DNA of 64,000 nucleotides from Zelopaecilomyces penicillatus (lineage: Eukaryota; Ascomycota; Sordariomycetes; Hypocreales; Pseudodiploosporaceae), in the NCBI GenBank assembly GCA_005765155.1, contig VCCP01000001.1:2294001-2358000 (forward strand), written 5' to 3'. The notes beneath the pieces were generated by a model. It had not been told where the DNA came from. It made no database searches and was given only the letters and a program-made list of their open reading frames with translations. Shown in pieces: positions 12,214 through 25,335 of the stretch (within the stretch, counting starts at the first letter, position 1; each line of letters starts with the position of its first letter). The position numbers and the translations under genes are program-made.

Positions 12214-13890
12214 TCAAGCCCGGTCCTCTCCTCTCTTACGAGACTTGTTAAAATATATGTGTGAAATGATGGACTGATCCCCATCGTTCATAAACTGGCT
12301 TCGCTTTTCGTGAGAGCCCCATGCTACTAGCAGCTGCTGCTTGCAGACAACTACTGGCGCCTTGATGGCATCCCTCTGGCCAATTTGGCGCACAGAAAGA
12401 GCAGGGACGACAGTGCAAACATTCAGCAAATCGTCTTTCAGCTCCTCCCGTGTCGGTAATGGATCTAATTTGGAAATATTGAAAGCTTTCCTATTCTGCA
12501 AGACATTTTTGCAATCCAGGGTTGATAAGCTATCCAGGAACTCTGGTGTGGTTAGGATCCCGGAATCAGGTGCCCAAGTCATGAAAGAGCTCATGTGAAG
12601 ATAGTAGTGATGAGTTGAAACCTGTAGTTTTTCGTACAGTGCCATTGCGGGCAAGATGCAGTGTTCTTCCAGATTCTCGCAGAACCACTGGAATTTTCCT
12701 TGTTGGCAGAACAACTTGAGAATGTCTGCTAGGTGCAATGTGAGGTCTCTGCTGCATTTCTTACGCGCCTCTTGGAAGTGCGGCGCGCTCAAAAGGGCAT
12801 TGTAGCTTTCGGCAGTCCACGTTCGAATAGTAAATAGATCTGGGATGATGTTAGAATGTCTTCAACCACTACAGTTGATGAGGGGCGAGATTTTCGGTTG
12901 AGAACTGACCTCGCTTTGGTGTAACTGCAGTTCGCATAAGATGCTCCATGGAGTTAATCATCTCCGTGCATCTTAAATCAGCTCCGTACAATGCCGTTTG
13001 GAAAATGTTATCGTTGAGAAACCGCAAGATGATGGCAGCAAGAATATCTTCATCAGTTTCGGGGAATAGTGACCCGTGCACTAGATCTGGGTTTTTCTGA
13101 AGCACTCTCCTAAACCTGGCTGCCTCTGTGGGCTGTTTGCGAACACTGGTCATGATACCATCAACACCAGCCTCATAATCATCGAGCCAAGGAACCATGA
13201 ATTTCTGAACCCAATCTTGAACTTGTTCAACGAGGTCATCGTATTGCTGCAGGTAGCAATCAGAGATAAATATCAAAGTCAGTAAGATACACATACAGCA
13301 CGCAAGATCGTCCAGCTCTCACTAACCTGACCAACATCATCCATGGTTAACTCCTTGCGGTAGGGTTGAAGACTGAAGATATGCGACTGGGCATCGCTGA
13401 GCTCATTTTTCAGCTGGAGGTTTTCTGCTTTGAGCTTCCTGATTTCCAACTCTTGTCGCTCAGTATCTTGAATTCGGTCGTCCATGTCTGAGCGAATAAA
13501 TTGCTTCATTTTCTCCACGTCCTGCACTGCTTTTGCAGCATTTTGCTGAGCTGCCTCCTTTTCCAACGTGAGCCTTTTTATAGTGTTGTGGAGCTTCTCA
13601 ATATGGAGGTGGGCTTGTGTATCATCTGCTTGCTCTGCATTTTTGGAATGTGGACGCCGAGGAGCCTGCAACTTGGGTATGTCTGTTGATGAGAGTTGAA
13701 TAAGGTCAATGTCGGAATTCACTGATCTGACCGCACTTTTAGATCTTTTATCGTCGGGCGTGAAGTTGTGTCTTTCCGTGTTGTTTCTCTCCTTCTTATC
13801 CATTCGTACTTCAGTGTCACCGGGCCTTGAAGAAGTGTCGCCCCGGATTTCATCAAAAGGGGGTATTCTTCTGTCTTTCTCAGAGTACAT
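12214..13890 (-). CDS. Unidentified coiled-coil protein
   Basis: Exons 13297-13890, 12910-13246 and 12214-12839 (introns of 50 and 70 nt, all GT-AG, phases consistent) encode 518 residues. The first ~85 residues are polar and basic/acidic. Residues ~90-175 form a heptad-rich coiled coil (for example KLHNTIKRLTLEKEAAQQ and ELEIRKLKAENLQLKNEL). The remaining ~330 residues look globular and largely helical, with conserved-looking aromatic segments such as VQDWVQKFMVPWLDDYEAG. The C-terminus is basic (FNKSRKRGEDRA). I recognise no catalytic motif or named family. Plausible orthologues would be other fungal hypothetical proteins. The gene lies head-to-tail behind the RBR ligase and diverges from the Hsp70-like gene; whether either placement matters is unknown. 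Confidence 0.75.
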
Positions 13891-15152
13891 GCTTGCGAAC
13901 TCAAAGACTCAATCGACACAAGCTTGTCGCGGTTCGTAGCCAGGTTAGACGAGCCGGTATTGATGAAGTGGAAGGAAATATGCATTCTTGCTAGCTGGGC
14001 CAGGCTCGTGACGATGGGCAAGACTGGGCTGAGGCTATCTTGTGGGCCATCCTGACTGTTTACCCAGCACAGGTGGCGTAGCTCAAGCGGATGAGCTTCG
14101 AGAGCCTGGCTATACGCCCTGTAGGCAGCCTTCTTCCCCACGATGGGGAAAACGCCAGACGGTGCCAACAAAGGTTAATTAATGTAATAAGCATGCGGGC
14201 TAGCTGTAAGTGCCGACTAGTCAGCCTCACTCTGGTGGAGCTGCAAGCCGAGCTATTGGGTATGGAGGGCTTATGCAAAGGCTGTGCAGGTGCGCGTCGT
14301 CAAGGCATCACAGCTGCGAGTAGGTTTGGAGCCATCAGTCTACTTTCCATATCATGTGCTTTCTGGTCAAAGGCAAAATTGAGAGCGTCGATAACTTAGG
14401 TATTGATGTGCAGGTCGGTGGAGGCCTGCAGAAAGGATTGGTTGATCACGGGAGCAAGGACTGATGGTAATTGCAATCATGGATGGATCAGAATAACAGC
14501 ATTCCCCAGCAGTGTCGTACAGTGGTTGGATACTTTGATCCACAGCGCAGGATGCCCCAAAAAGGCTCTCAAAGCCTATATCTGAACCCGCCGATTGGGC
14601 CGATAGGCCGGCAACTGTAGTGGGGTAGTTCCTCACACTGTGTTTCTGGGAGGGTTGACCTGTGCCTGTCCTCCATGAACCCTCGATGATGCAATCAACC
14701 TTCGACCGAACCACCACTCGAGACGTGTACGGAATTCACCCACACCATCCACAAAATGCAGCAGTCGAAGGCGCCATTAGGCCGCACTGGGGTTGAATGC
14801 GGGCTCGCAAGAAGACAACCTAAAACAAAGCCCATTTAGGCGCTGCACTGTGCTTCGCATGAGGCAGACTTCAGCCTCACTACGGGAAGTTGCTTCCCCC
14901 AGGTGACAAAGTTGGCGTATTTGACACAGCATAGCCATCTTCCAATTGAGGATTTACAGTGGAGAATAAACCTGCTTTAATCGTCTACCGTTTCGGCTTC
15001 TGTCCGATTTAATTACAAGTCTAAACCCATAGCACATCTGCTGGCCAGGTCTCAAATCCATATAGCTATCGTGGACACTCCTAACCCCCTCCAGGACCTC
15101 CAAAAGTTCAAAGCAATTGCAGGAGTCTATATCTCTAGATATCTTTGAAAAA
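13891..15152. promoter_or_regulatory. Divergent intergenic region, coiled-coil gene / Hsp70-like gene
   Basis: A 1262-bp region between divergent start codons. It should contain both promoters. I could not find a clear perfect heat-shock element array and no further gene is visible. Confidence 0.45.
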
Positions 15153-17156
15153 ATGAACTTCAACGGGCTTTCCATCAGCGACCGCAAAATCATTGTCGGC
15201 ATTGATTTTGGTACAACATATTCCGGAGTCGCCTGGGCGGAAACCCAACGACCAGACCGACGAACAACCGTCACAACATGGCCCATCAGCAAAACCGTTC
15301 GCGAAGGCGAGTCATCAGACAAGGTCCCAACTAAGCTTCGATATTCTAAGGATGGAGTCCAATGGGGGTTTTCCATCCCCATCACCGCCCCCCAGGAGGA
15401 GGTTCTAGAGTGGTTCAAGCTGTAGGTTTCATGGTCTTTGAGGCAATCGACAATTTCAATTGACAAGATAAACCCCCTTCTGACGCCTGCCATAGTGATC
15501 TAGATCCATCACTTCAAAGTATTGGCCAATCCATTACTGCCGACAGCAATCGTGGCGGTAGGAATGCCGAGAAACTTGTTACTGATTTCCTCGCTGCTCT
15601 TGGCGAACATCTTCTGTACACTCTCCTCGAGAAACTCGGCGAGAGCGTCGTCAAAAGTACACCTCTGGAGTTTGTTCTCACCGTCCCAGCTATCTGGAGC
15701 GACTTAGCCAAAGACAAGACCAAGAAGGCATGCCAAACGGCTGCGGGGCTTGCCGGTTCCAAGCATCCCATCCATCTAGTCTCAGAACCCGAAGCTGCCG
15801 CAATTTACGCTCTGCACGGCCTGGATCCCCATGGTTTGAAAACCGGAGACACCATTGTCGTCGTTGATGCAGGAGGTGGTACTGTCGATCTTATATCCTA
15901 CACCATCACAGGTCTCAAGCCTATCCTTCAGGTTAAGGAAGCTGCATCGGGATCTGGTGCTCTATGTGGTTCTACTTTTCTGAATATGCGCTTTGCCAAG
16001 TTTCTCAAGTCCAAGCTTGGCAAGGAAAATAACTTTGACGATGAGGTTCTAGCTGAGGCTATGGAAGTCTTTGAGAAGAAGGTATTTCCCCTACTCACGC
16101 CATCATTATGGTAATCGCTTCTCACACATTGCAAATAGGTAAAACGTCAATTTACTCTAAATGCCGCGCCAGATGAGACATATACCATCCCAGTTGCCGG
16201 CCTCGCCAACAACAAAATCTTAGGCATTAATCGCGGTCGATACGCCCTCAAGGCATCTGACTTGAAGACCATTTTTGAACCCGTAATCCTCGAGGTCATC
16301 AAGCTCGTCAAAGACCAAATCACCTCCAGCAATGTGCCTGTCCGCGCAATTCTGCTTGTGGGGGGATTTGGAGCATCAAACTATCTCAAAGAGCGCCTGC
16401 GCAATTCCATTGACAAAAAGATTGATATCTTGCAGCCCCCGAATGCATGGCAGGCTGTGGTCCAGGGCGCCGTCATGAAAGGGTTGGCGAATAGTGCTCC
16501 TGAGCTTCTTACCACGGTCGAAATCCAGAACCGCAAGGCGAGGAAACATTACGGTGTCGAGCTGTGTCCCCGGTATGATGAGAAACTACACGGCGACTTT
16601 AAGCATAAGAAAAAATGGGGCGATCTCGAGGGCTACTATAGAATAAATGCCATGCAGTGGTTCATCAAAAAGGTAGTGCCGTCACCCTTCATTCTATAAC
16701 TAATGAGTACTCACACTAACTCACTATCAACAGGGCGATCAAGTTTCAGAAAATGAGCCTTTTACCACGAGCTTTGTTTGGAATGCTCTCGTCAGCAACG
16801 GCCCCGTACGCAAGGTCAAAATGACAATCCTACACGAAAACACATCCGAGGATGCCCCCATCGTCCGTAATGAAAACGTCAAGGTGCTGGCGCATGTAGA
16901 GGCCGATGTCAGCCACATCCCCGAGCATCGTTTACATCGCCGGCTGGGCAAAGACGGCAAGTGGTACTATGAGCTCAGCTGCAAGATTGAGTCCGTCTAC
17001 CTCTCGGCTTCTACTAAATATACACTTTTATACAACGGTGAGTGGGCCCTTGTTCCTCGTTTTCGCCTTTTTTTTTCTTTTTTTTTTTCTTCACCGGTAT
17101 GCTGATTTGGTGAGGTAGACGAGAGATATGACACGGTCACTTGCGAATACGTTTGA
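15153..17156 (+). CDS. Hsp70-like ATPase of the fungal HSPA12-like type
   Basis: Five exons (15153-15421, 15496-16081, 16139-16672, 16734-17037, 17119-17156) encode 576 residues. The actin-like ATPase fold is shown by phosphate-1 motif GIDFGTTYSG (16-25), the connecting motif LVSEPEAAAIYAL, phosphate-2 motif VVVDAGGGTVDL and adenosine motif ILLVGGFGASNYL. After the ATPase core comes only about 200 residues of C-terminal region, ending ERYDTVTCEYV; there is no EEVD tail, no ER-retention signal and no targeting peptide, unlike canonical cytosolic, ER or mitochondrial Hsp70s. This is the divergent Hsp70 family that is often multicopy in filamentous ascomycetes; partner and client are unknown. 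The last exon codes for only 12 residues. An in-frame ATG at 15117 would add 12 residues. Confidence 0.88.
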
Positions 17157-18167
17157 ACGAGCGGCTGGTTTTGAATCAAACAAGAACATTGCTCCTCGCA
17201 ATACGCCACCCTAACATAGGATAGATGATCTTAAATCGTCAACTCGAATCAGCCTACTCATCTCATCCTAGTTCATGAGGCAGCTGCTGTCTTCGTCCCA
17301 CACAATCTAAAGCACATGTTTGCAGAATTACCCGCCAGGGAAATAAGGGTACTTCCACCACCAAAGACATTTAGTATACCTTGAAAAAGGTCTATTCACC
17401 TCACACTTGGAAGAAGAAATCAATGTTGTCTGAAAGTTTTAAGTTGTGTATATTATCGAGTACAGGTCGTACACGCATGTCTGCCTCTAGAGGCGCAGGC
17501 GAATGCGTAGCATCTCGTCCCACTCCCTCTTCTTCATCCCAGGCCAGACTATATAGGACGGGGAATTTTTTGGCTTGCAGTACATATATACAGAGTTCTC
17601 TCGTCAAGTAAAAAAAAAATGGTAAAACAAAAAAAATCAAACCAACCTAAGTGAGAATTGTGAAACAGAATTGAGTGGAAAAAAGGAAGAAGAAAAAAGA
17701 CTAGATGAGGATATAAAAAAAAAGAAGAGGGAGACAAAGAGGGAATAGTAAGAAAGGAAGAAGAGTTTTGAAGAAGACGGAATAGAAGAAAGCCACAAAT
17801 GGAAATAACAAAGAAATACATCGGATGCCGATATGCATGGCCAATGGTATCCAGAACACCAGGCTTGTGTGTGACAAAATAAAAACAAAGAGACCCTGAT
17901 CCCATCCAAAAGAAGGTTTAGTAGTAGAAGAGGTATGTGTCATCGCATTTTCCGATTCCCTCAGCCCGGATCTTTTTTCCTCTTTTCCAGCACTGGTTGA
18001 TAAGATTCATGGGGAAGAAACCCCTCCCTTGTTCATAAATCTCACCTCCCTCAAATTCATCAAGCAAACAAACTCATCGACCGGAGGAGATGGACCCAAA
18101 AAAGAAGCTGCCCTCAATCAGTTAAGACAGAGAGGCTACGCGCGCTTTTTTTTTGGTTGGAGGCTAA
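17157..18167. other. Convergent intergenic region with a purine-rich tract
   Basis: Lies between the 3' ends of the Hsp70-like and DOCK genes. About 17608-17790 is a strongly purine-rich tract on the plus strand (many AAGAAG and GAAAAA runs), which is pyrimidine-rich on minus. The short open frames that cross it are low-complexity and are not supported as genes. Confidence 0.5.
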
Positions 18168-21100
18168 TCACTCCTCATCCACACTCCCCATCACGCCAGC
18201 GCTTTTCCCGCTCTTCATGCCTAGCTTCAGCAAACTGAGCCTTTTCCTCACACTTCCCATTTTGATGACGTTGGAGTCCTTCTCAGGTGTCCTCTCGTCT
18301 ATAGAGACCTTGTCTAGGCTCTCCCGGCCTGTGGCAGAACTTCCTCTCCTCTCCCCGCTGGTATCGCTGCGGTTAGCATCTATAGACGGTGAGCGGAAGA
18401 AACTCTGCCGCGTAGTCTCCTTGCTCGTGCTGCGCCGGTGAGTGCTAGCCGTCTCCGTGCCGCCGTTGGTGTGTTCGGTCGCTTCGTTTAACTGTTCTGG
18501 CTCCTTTTTTCGGCCAGGTAGGAAGCTAAGTCGGGGACCACGTGTTCGGGGAGAAACTTGACGTATAACTGACGCCTCTTCAGTTTTGATCCCATTCAGG
18601 GGAATAATAATGCTCGGCCAGTGGGGGCCGCGCTCGTTGGGCGGTGATGACCCTCTCCAGGTTGTGGAAGGCGTTGAAACTACCTCGCGCACTGGCTGAG
18701 GTGGTGCAAACAGAGCAATTTCAGGCTCAAATGTGGCATCAAACCCTAGCATATTGTCAGTCTCTTGTTGTACGATGTTTAGTTTATGTAAAACACTTAC
18801 AGCGCTGGAGTTCCTCATGCCTAGAGGATATGTTCACATTCGAATTCCTTGACAGGAGAGCCAGGCATCTCTTGATCATGATGGCATGATCCACAAGAGA
18901 CATTTTAATGGCAGTATCTTGTGGGTCCATCTCAACTTCCTCTTCCTCTTCCTCATCTTCATCATCGACGCCTGTGGTCTGAGCCTTGGGCAACAACTGT
19001 CGATAGCTGGCAACAGTAGTCTCAGATGAAGGATGCACAGATATTGAAATTGCATCCACTAGCAGCTGTGCAACTTGCTCGTCACCATCCGCCAGGCGCC
19101 TCTCGAGAGAAGTCATCTCCTGAGTCTTGCGAACGATACGCTCCAAAGCTGTCTCTCTAGCGCTGAGCCTCACTTCCTGAGCTTCCACTATTTCGCTTCG
19201 TCGCAAAATCGTAGGGAAGGGCTCCGCCGCAGTGAACACCATTTTCTCTGCGTAGTGGCCCTCAACTGGGCCAGAAGTGTTCCTCTTGGTGGTGATGGAG
19301 AAGAACTGAGGATGTGATGATAGCAAGAAATCTCGAATCACTTGCGGCACCCTAGCCCTCTGGAAGACCTGGTGGCCAAGGTCTCGATGTGGCGTTAGCG
19401 CCGATACAACGAGGAATTGTCCCTCGAGCTCGTCTACGCTGCCTGTCGTAACGATTTGGGCTGAGGGGTATTGTTCCTGAATACGATCCGTAAACGCCGA
19501 AGCTCGCTCAGTAGGCGACCCTTCATAAACAAACTCCTTGTCTCGGATTGAAGCGGGGAAGCCTAAGCCCTTGTAGACAACCTTGAAATACTTTGGAACA
19601 AGTTTATCGCTCTTGGAAATTCGCTCGTAAATGGTAGCAATAGCGCGCTCAGTCCTCGCAAGCTTGGCAAAGTCGAAAATATTGTTCTCATACTGAGCTT
19701 GAAGTTCTTTATACGAAGTAAGAGCATTGCTCCAAGACTCTCCCTCCTCGAAATGCTTGATCATATCAAAGTAGATTCTCTCTTTCCGTTCAAACGGCGA
19801 TTGGGCAGGATATTCTGGATCCGTAAGAGCCGGGGTGTGACCGATAGGATCCCACTCATACAAATCTGCATGAAGACGCAATGCAAGGCCAGCCTCGGTA
19901 TGATTCCTTGCTCCAGCCTGTAGAGTCGCCAATTGATGGACGTAGCGGACGAATATTTCCTCCTTTTGCATATCGCGCAAGAACTCCATCAAACGAAGCC
20001 GGTTAATGATGTGAGAAGCCTCACCACTGCCGTCTCCGCTGTGAACTGCCACCAGCAAATCAAGGAACTCGTCAATAGTGCCAACGAGTTCTCGGATAGC
20101 CGCGTAGAGAGGCTCGTCAGGGATTTCCGAGAGAGGGGCAAATCGGTCAAGGAGCTCCCCAATGAAGAGTTTCTGGAGGATACTCTCAGTCAGGGGGTTG
20201 GACTTGAAGTAGCTGTCGAGTGAATCAATCATCTCTGTCTGAACGGCGGACAAGTCCTCGCTCAGCGTCCATTCGCTTACGATCATGGTCTGCAAGACCT
20301 CAACCGCCATCCTCCGAAGACCTTCATGAACACTGAGGCAAAGTTCCGCGATCGGGCCAACCAGTGTGGGCACATACTGGACTTGATACCCACCAATTTT
20401 GCCGAGGCCGTATCGAGTGCGCTCATCAGCACTGGTCTCCCATCCAATGGCCTCCCACGTCCTACGAAGGAGTTCTGCGCCATGTTCTCGTACGTCTCCC
20501 GCAATCTTCCATACTGCCCTTCGCTTTTGCTCGGGGAAAGTCTCGAGAGCAAGAGATGAGCTTCCGACGAGCTTGAGTAATGTTGTAAAGAACAATTTCC
20601 ATAGCTCTGTATTGAACGTTTCCGCCTCATCGGGATCCGGTAGAAAAGATTCCAGCATAATACTAGCCAAATACTGAAGTATTCGCATTGTAGATTTGTG
20701 ATGGTAAATGTGCACACTAAGCCAGCCTTCGGGAAATGCGTCACCGCTCAAAATACTTATCTGCACCCTGAGCAGATTTTCTAGGATGGTCGTTAGATCG
20801 TCATCAGCCAGCTCAAGTTGCATGCCTGAAGGCGAGTTAGAGATAGCAGAAAGAACAGCAGACAGCTCAGCCAGGGGTTCGTCGAATGACAACTCTTCGG
20901 CGACAGTCTTGGTCGGGAATGGGTACGTTGATGGAAATAGAAGAGATAGGCGGTTTCGTGGCTTCTGGGGTGAGGTCAGAATAGAGAGATAAGAGTCGAT
21001 GACGTTGGGGATATGATCAGGAATCTCAGGCCCGAGGTGGTCGATTTGACTGGCCAGAACGGAACAGCACAAGCGAATCTGGTCTCTCCATTGATCATTA

Positions 21101-24100
21101 ACCTCTTCGGTGTGGCCCCAATGTGGTGAGATCCACCGAACTGTGTTGGCACTCAAAGCCGATTTCTGATCAGGATGGGCGAAGAGATCAAGTTTGGAGT
21201 AGTTTATAATTAGAACCAGCTTGTAAAGAATCAGCTTGCCCTTTACCTCCGTGCATGAATCCATGAAATCAATGGCGATATGAAGAATTTCTTCGGCTGA
21301 CAATAGGCCACTGAGCTCCGGAAGCCACGTGTGGAAATGCTGAACAGCCAACGTTTGACTGCCAACAAGAACAGGTGCTGGGTTACGCATCATCTCGTCG
21401 AGAGCCTTAAATATCGTTCGGAGATGTCGCGTGAATCCCTGCGCTGAGGAGGTGATGCCGATGCCTGCCTCCTTAGCCTTTTGTTGACCCCGAGCATGGG
21501 TGATGAACTTGAGAATGTGTCGGACAACCTTGAAAGTAGCTCGCAGTTTTCGTGACGTTTGCGGATCGGTTGGGTTCTTGAGCAACCTTGTAAATGATCG
21601 AATAAGACAAGGCGTGGCGAAGGGGTAGTTGAACTGATTCTCAGCGTACTGATCAACTAGAGGGCCAAGATTGAACCTTCGGTCGTGAACAATATCCAAT
21701 ACGCGAACCAGGGCTGTGAAAACTAGATCCTCAAATTCGCCATCACCAGAGTACTCGACCAGGATCCCGAATAGGCCATCCAGGACATTGCTCAAAAGCT
21801 TGACAACCTCTATCTCGGGAACGAAAATCAGCTGCTTCAATATCGGAGGGATATCCTCCTTTTGCAACTCTTTCCATTTCAAAACTCCAAGAATAACTCG
21901 ATCCTGAGAAAATCTGGTGCTGCAAAGATAGGTGTCGAGGAGGACTACCGCCAGAGGTCCAGTCACCTCAGCGGAATGCTCATCTTTGCCCCGTGGTGCC
22001 CAGGGCACAGAGAGATATCCGCCTCGTCCTGAAGGTCCAGGCAGCGGAGTGGCAGTAAATTCATCTATCTTATAGAGCAGCAGCCCGTGCGATCCATCAC
22101 GAATAAAGGCCTGATTATCCCATAGCGGCATGTGTGCAACAGCAAACGGTGGGTTTGGCATGTCTGATAAGAACATGACAATATGCGCATTGGGCACATC
22201 ATTTGGTGATAGTGAGAGCCGCAACGTCTGGTTCCATGCCTCGCCTCTTTCTGTAGCGACTGACTTGAACGTAGTTAGAGCATCCGTATTGGACGAGGTG
22301 TAAATGCAGTGCTCGAAGCGTTCGCCTGATGACTGTCTAACTTCGAGTGTGACCTGCAGATTCGTCGCCTGGAGACCATTCGGCAATGCCGTTGCGCTGC
22401 CTGCAAATCTTGACAAAAGATGCTGTCTTGCCAGAGATGCAGTATTGAGGGTTAGGTAAATGTCAGATCGAGGCTTCCTTGGTGCGCCAGAAAAACCCAT
22501 TCTGCTAGTTTTGGAGACACCAGATAGCATTGTAGGTGTGGCCTTAATTAGCTCGTCGGCATCGGGATGGACGAATGATTTCAAGGATAGCTGGAGCCGC
22601 TCCCCTCTCCTTGATTTCTCATACTGGCCAGATTGGCTTGTCATCAGCTCACGAATCAGGGGATCAAAGGCCTCGCCAGCATCCCTATCATTGCCAGTCC
22701 GCGTGGATGGCGACCAGATATTGACTACCTGCTCAATTTCCTCATCTTGCTTCATAATCGCGTTGATTTTCAATATGCCTAGCCCAATAGTGCGGTGAAC
22801 TGTGTGCGTTGATTCGACACTCATGGTGGCCCTGGATCCCGAGGTACTGGGTGGGCGGCCATAACCATCGCGACTTTCGAGGCGACTGGTCGACGGCCTC
22901 TCATCCTGATGCTCCGAGAGTGAATCCATCTTGTTGATGTTGCCCCTAGAGAAGGCAGAGCGCGCAGTCTTGCTACCCCACATCAAGCTTCTTCTAGAAG
23001 ACTTGGTTCCACTCATAGGTGGCGACCTGGAACTATCTTTCGAAAAGCCATTTTCGCCAGATGTGCCAGACCGAGAAAGCGGCATTGGTGTGGTTACTTG
23101 ATGCGCCGCTAGAACCTTGACGACAAGATACAGCTCGGAGTCTGCCGCTGGGGCATCTCCTACATCCTGTGCAGACAGGTCGGTGAAGAGCGTTCTGGTG
23201 GAGGAGTTCTGAGCATGGCCTCCTATTGACCCACCAGCAGGTATTTCGATGCTGAAGCATTCTGAGAGGCTGGCTCCCTTGGCATAGCTCGGTTTGCTGA
23301 CAAGATAGATAACGAGTGATGTCTGTTCAGCCGAGGATCCCGCAAATCCCTTCACTTCCAGCAAAAGGTGGTGCAGGTTTGTCATCTCAATTGCAGGCTG
23401 AGGAGCCTCATCAAGCAGACTCATGACGGACTGAAGCTTTGTAACATCGACAACAGAGTCATCACCTGTAAGAACCCGGCCGCGGGCTGCTGGATCGCGA
23501 ACAATGACTTCTCCACCACAAAGCTTGTTCACCCTCACTAAATCCCAAACAGTCTTCTCTCGAAGTTGGTCGTATTCGTGCGCGGTCAGGACGTTGTAGA
23601 GGAACTGCTGGCGATGGAGATCGAGACTAGACACTAGCTGCGACAGCTTGTCCAGTTCCCCATATTTTCGAGAGAGTAGCAGTTCATGGACGTTTTTGGA
23701 ATGCCATTCTCGCAGACATGAAGCAATCTCGTCAATCAAGGGCTCGTCGGCGGAGGTCGGGGTTTCGTCTCCAATCTTCAGCATAGGGACTGGCGCGGCC
23801 GGTCGAGGCGCATTGGGGTCTCTGTATACGGTGACAGAGTGGGTTCCGGAAGCGTCATTGCTGAGCTCACGAAGTGGTTTCCTCCACTTGTCCGGACCGG
23901 TGGCCTTTCCCCGAGTCCGCGCCTTGTTGGACTCAGTGCCATTTGTGATGCCGCTCTTCGCAGAGTCGCTCGCTGGCCGAACATCGCCCGCACCAGCACC
24001 GTCGCTTGCTAGGTCGTCGTCCTCGCCTTCGTCAGACTCACCGAGCATTTCTCGGACCTCGACGCAGCTTCTGGGGAATATACCACTAAAAACGCGAGCC

Positions 24101-24306
24101 TCGAGTGTTTGTCCCTTGACTGAAGTCAGGCCAGCGAGCAAACTGGGCGGCGCGACTAGGTAGCCTCGCAGCCAGTTGCCTTCAGGCGTCTCCTCGATAA
24201 TGTAGAGCTCATCGCCAATTTCAAGTGGGAGATCGGCCGGGCTCGATGCGGAGAAGGGATAGGTCGCAACAGCGAAGGCGATCCGGGGGAGGGGCTGCCA
24301 GGGCAT
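18168..24306 (-). CDS. DCK1: DOCK-family Rho-GTPase exchange factor (Dck1-like)
   Basis: One giant exon (18801-24306) and a second exon (18168-18745) joined over a 55-nt intron give 2027 residues. Residues ~8-80 form an SH3-like domain (FAVATYPFSASSPADLPLEI then GDELYIIEE). A DHR-1/C2-like domain lies at roughly 610-745 (SDIYLTLNTASLARQHLL, later MPLWDNQAF). A long helical armadillo-like middle leads to the DHR-2 catalytic region at roughly 1420-1790 (for example IINRLRLMEFLRDMQKEEIF, later PVEGHYAEKMVFTAAEPFP). A poly-acidic patch sits near residue 1782 and the second exon encodes a Ser/Arg-rich disordered tail. Yeast Dck1 works with Lmo1 as exchange factor for Rho5 in stress, glucose and mitophagy signalling, and DOCK1-type proteins activate Rac. 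The likely target here is a Rac/Rho5 GTPase, by homology. Confidence 0.93.
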
Positions 24307-25192
24307 TGAAACTCGAGTTCCGGGGCTTCAATTTGGTGTCAATTCGATAGCACCGAGAAGTGATGTCCGGCGTCGTGATGCACAGCACAGCGGCTTGGCG
24401 ACGTTATGAGCTGGGGGCGAAGACAGCGGATGCATCAAGATTCGATGTGGCGGGCCGAGGACCACAAATGAAATTGCTGCGACACCTGAAAGAGCCAGTC
24501 AACGTCAGTTCCTTTCTGCTTTTTGAGATGTGTGTCCCTGGCTGAGGGTTTTGTCCTGATCGAACCTCACTCACCGTTTTGGATGATGCGAAAATGTGTT
24601 TGCAGTCGGCAGAAATAGGTGTGCGACTGCTACTCTGTTGGCTGTTGCGCTGGCGGCTGCGAGTTCAGATGGACGGTTGGCCCCTGAGCCCACAGACTAC
24701 TAGAGGTACACTTTACTGGATTGAGGTAGCTCTGGTGTGTGTGTTGTACGACAGGGACGAAGAGGTGACGATCTGTAGCGCGCTCGCGACTAAACGTGCT
24801 TCGAATCGATCCAGGGGGTAGGTTTGCGGATAGGATAGGTAGCCTGGGTAGGCGGATGGAGGTTGAAAACGCAAACCACAACCACAAACACGCTTCCACG
24901 AGGCAAAGAGGCACAGTTGACGTGTTGGCCTGATGTCTGAAAGCCCACAACGGCAGCGTATAATTTCACGAAAAATTGCTCTGCACAGGCTCGACGAGGG
25001 GAAATTTCCACGCCCAGTCCACGACGAGGATCCGTCCAGTGTCTCTCTCCTCGCAACAATGCTGGTTGCTTTGCAGTGTGCACGGGCTGCGCTAGTGCCG
25101 TAAGTCTAGTGCGAGGTTGCTGCTTGTTGGTCCAAGCGGTACATCCCAGGTGGCCCGTGCCGCTGGGCCAAGCTGAAGGTTATTAAAGTTGG

Positions 25193-25335
25193 CGTTGCAG
25201 TAGGCGTTGTAGTCAGCGCTGTGGTGGTCGTTATAGTGGATAGTATGGAGGTAGTAGTAGGTACTATAGCGGGTGTTATAGTGGGTGCAGCAGGTGTAGT
25301 GGTACCTGTAGGTGCAGGTAGTATTGGCGGATGGG
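25193..25335. repeat. Imperfect GTA/GTT-rich low-complexity tract
   Basis: The plus strand is a run of short G/T/A units such as GTAGTAGTAG, GTTATAGTGG and GTGGTACCTGTAGGTG. The opposite strand reads as Thr/Pro-rich in one frame, but this follows from the trinucleotide-like composition. It looks like a degenerate microsatellite. Confidence 0.6.

Noticed and set aside
15117..15152. Upstream in-frame ATG of the Hsp70-like gene
   Set aside because: It would add only 12 residues that do not fit the family N-terminus; the downstream ATG is preferred, though not proved.
17401..17943. Phe/Leu-rich minus-strand frames
   Set aside because: Their hydrophobicity comes from the polypyrimidine strand of the purine tract. 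There is no stable domain or conserved start.
23648..24163. 171-codon plus-strand frame opposite the DOCK gene
   Set aside because: It is the antisense shadow of the N-terminal DOCK coding region, low complexity, with no domain.
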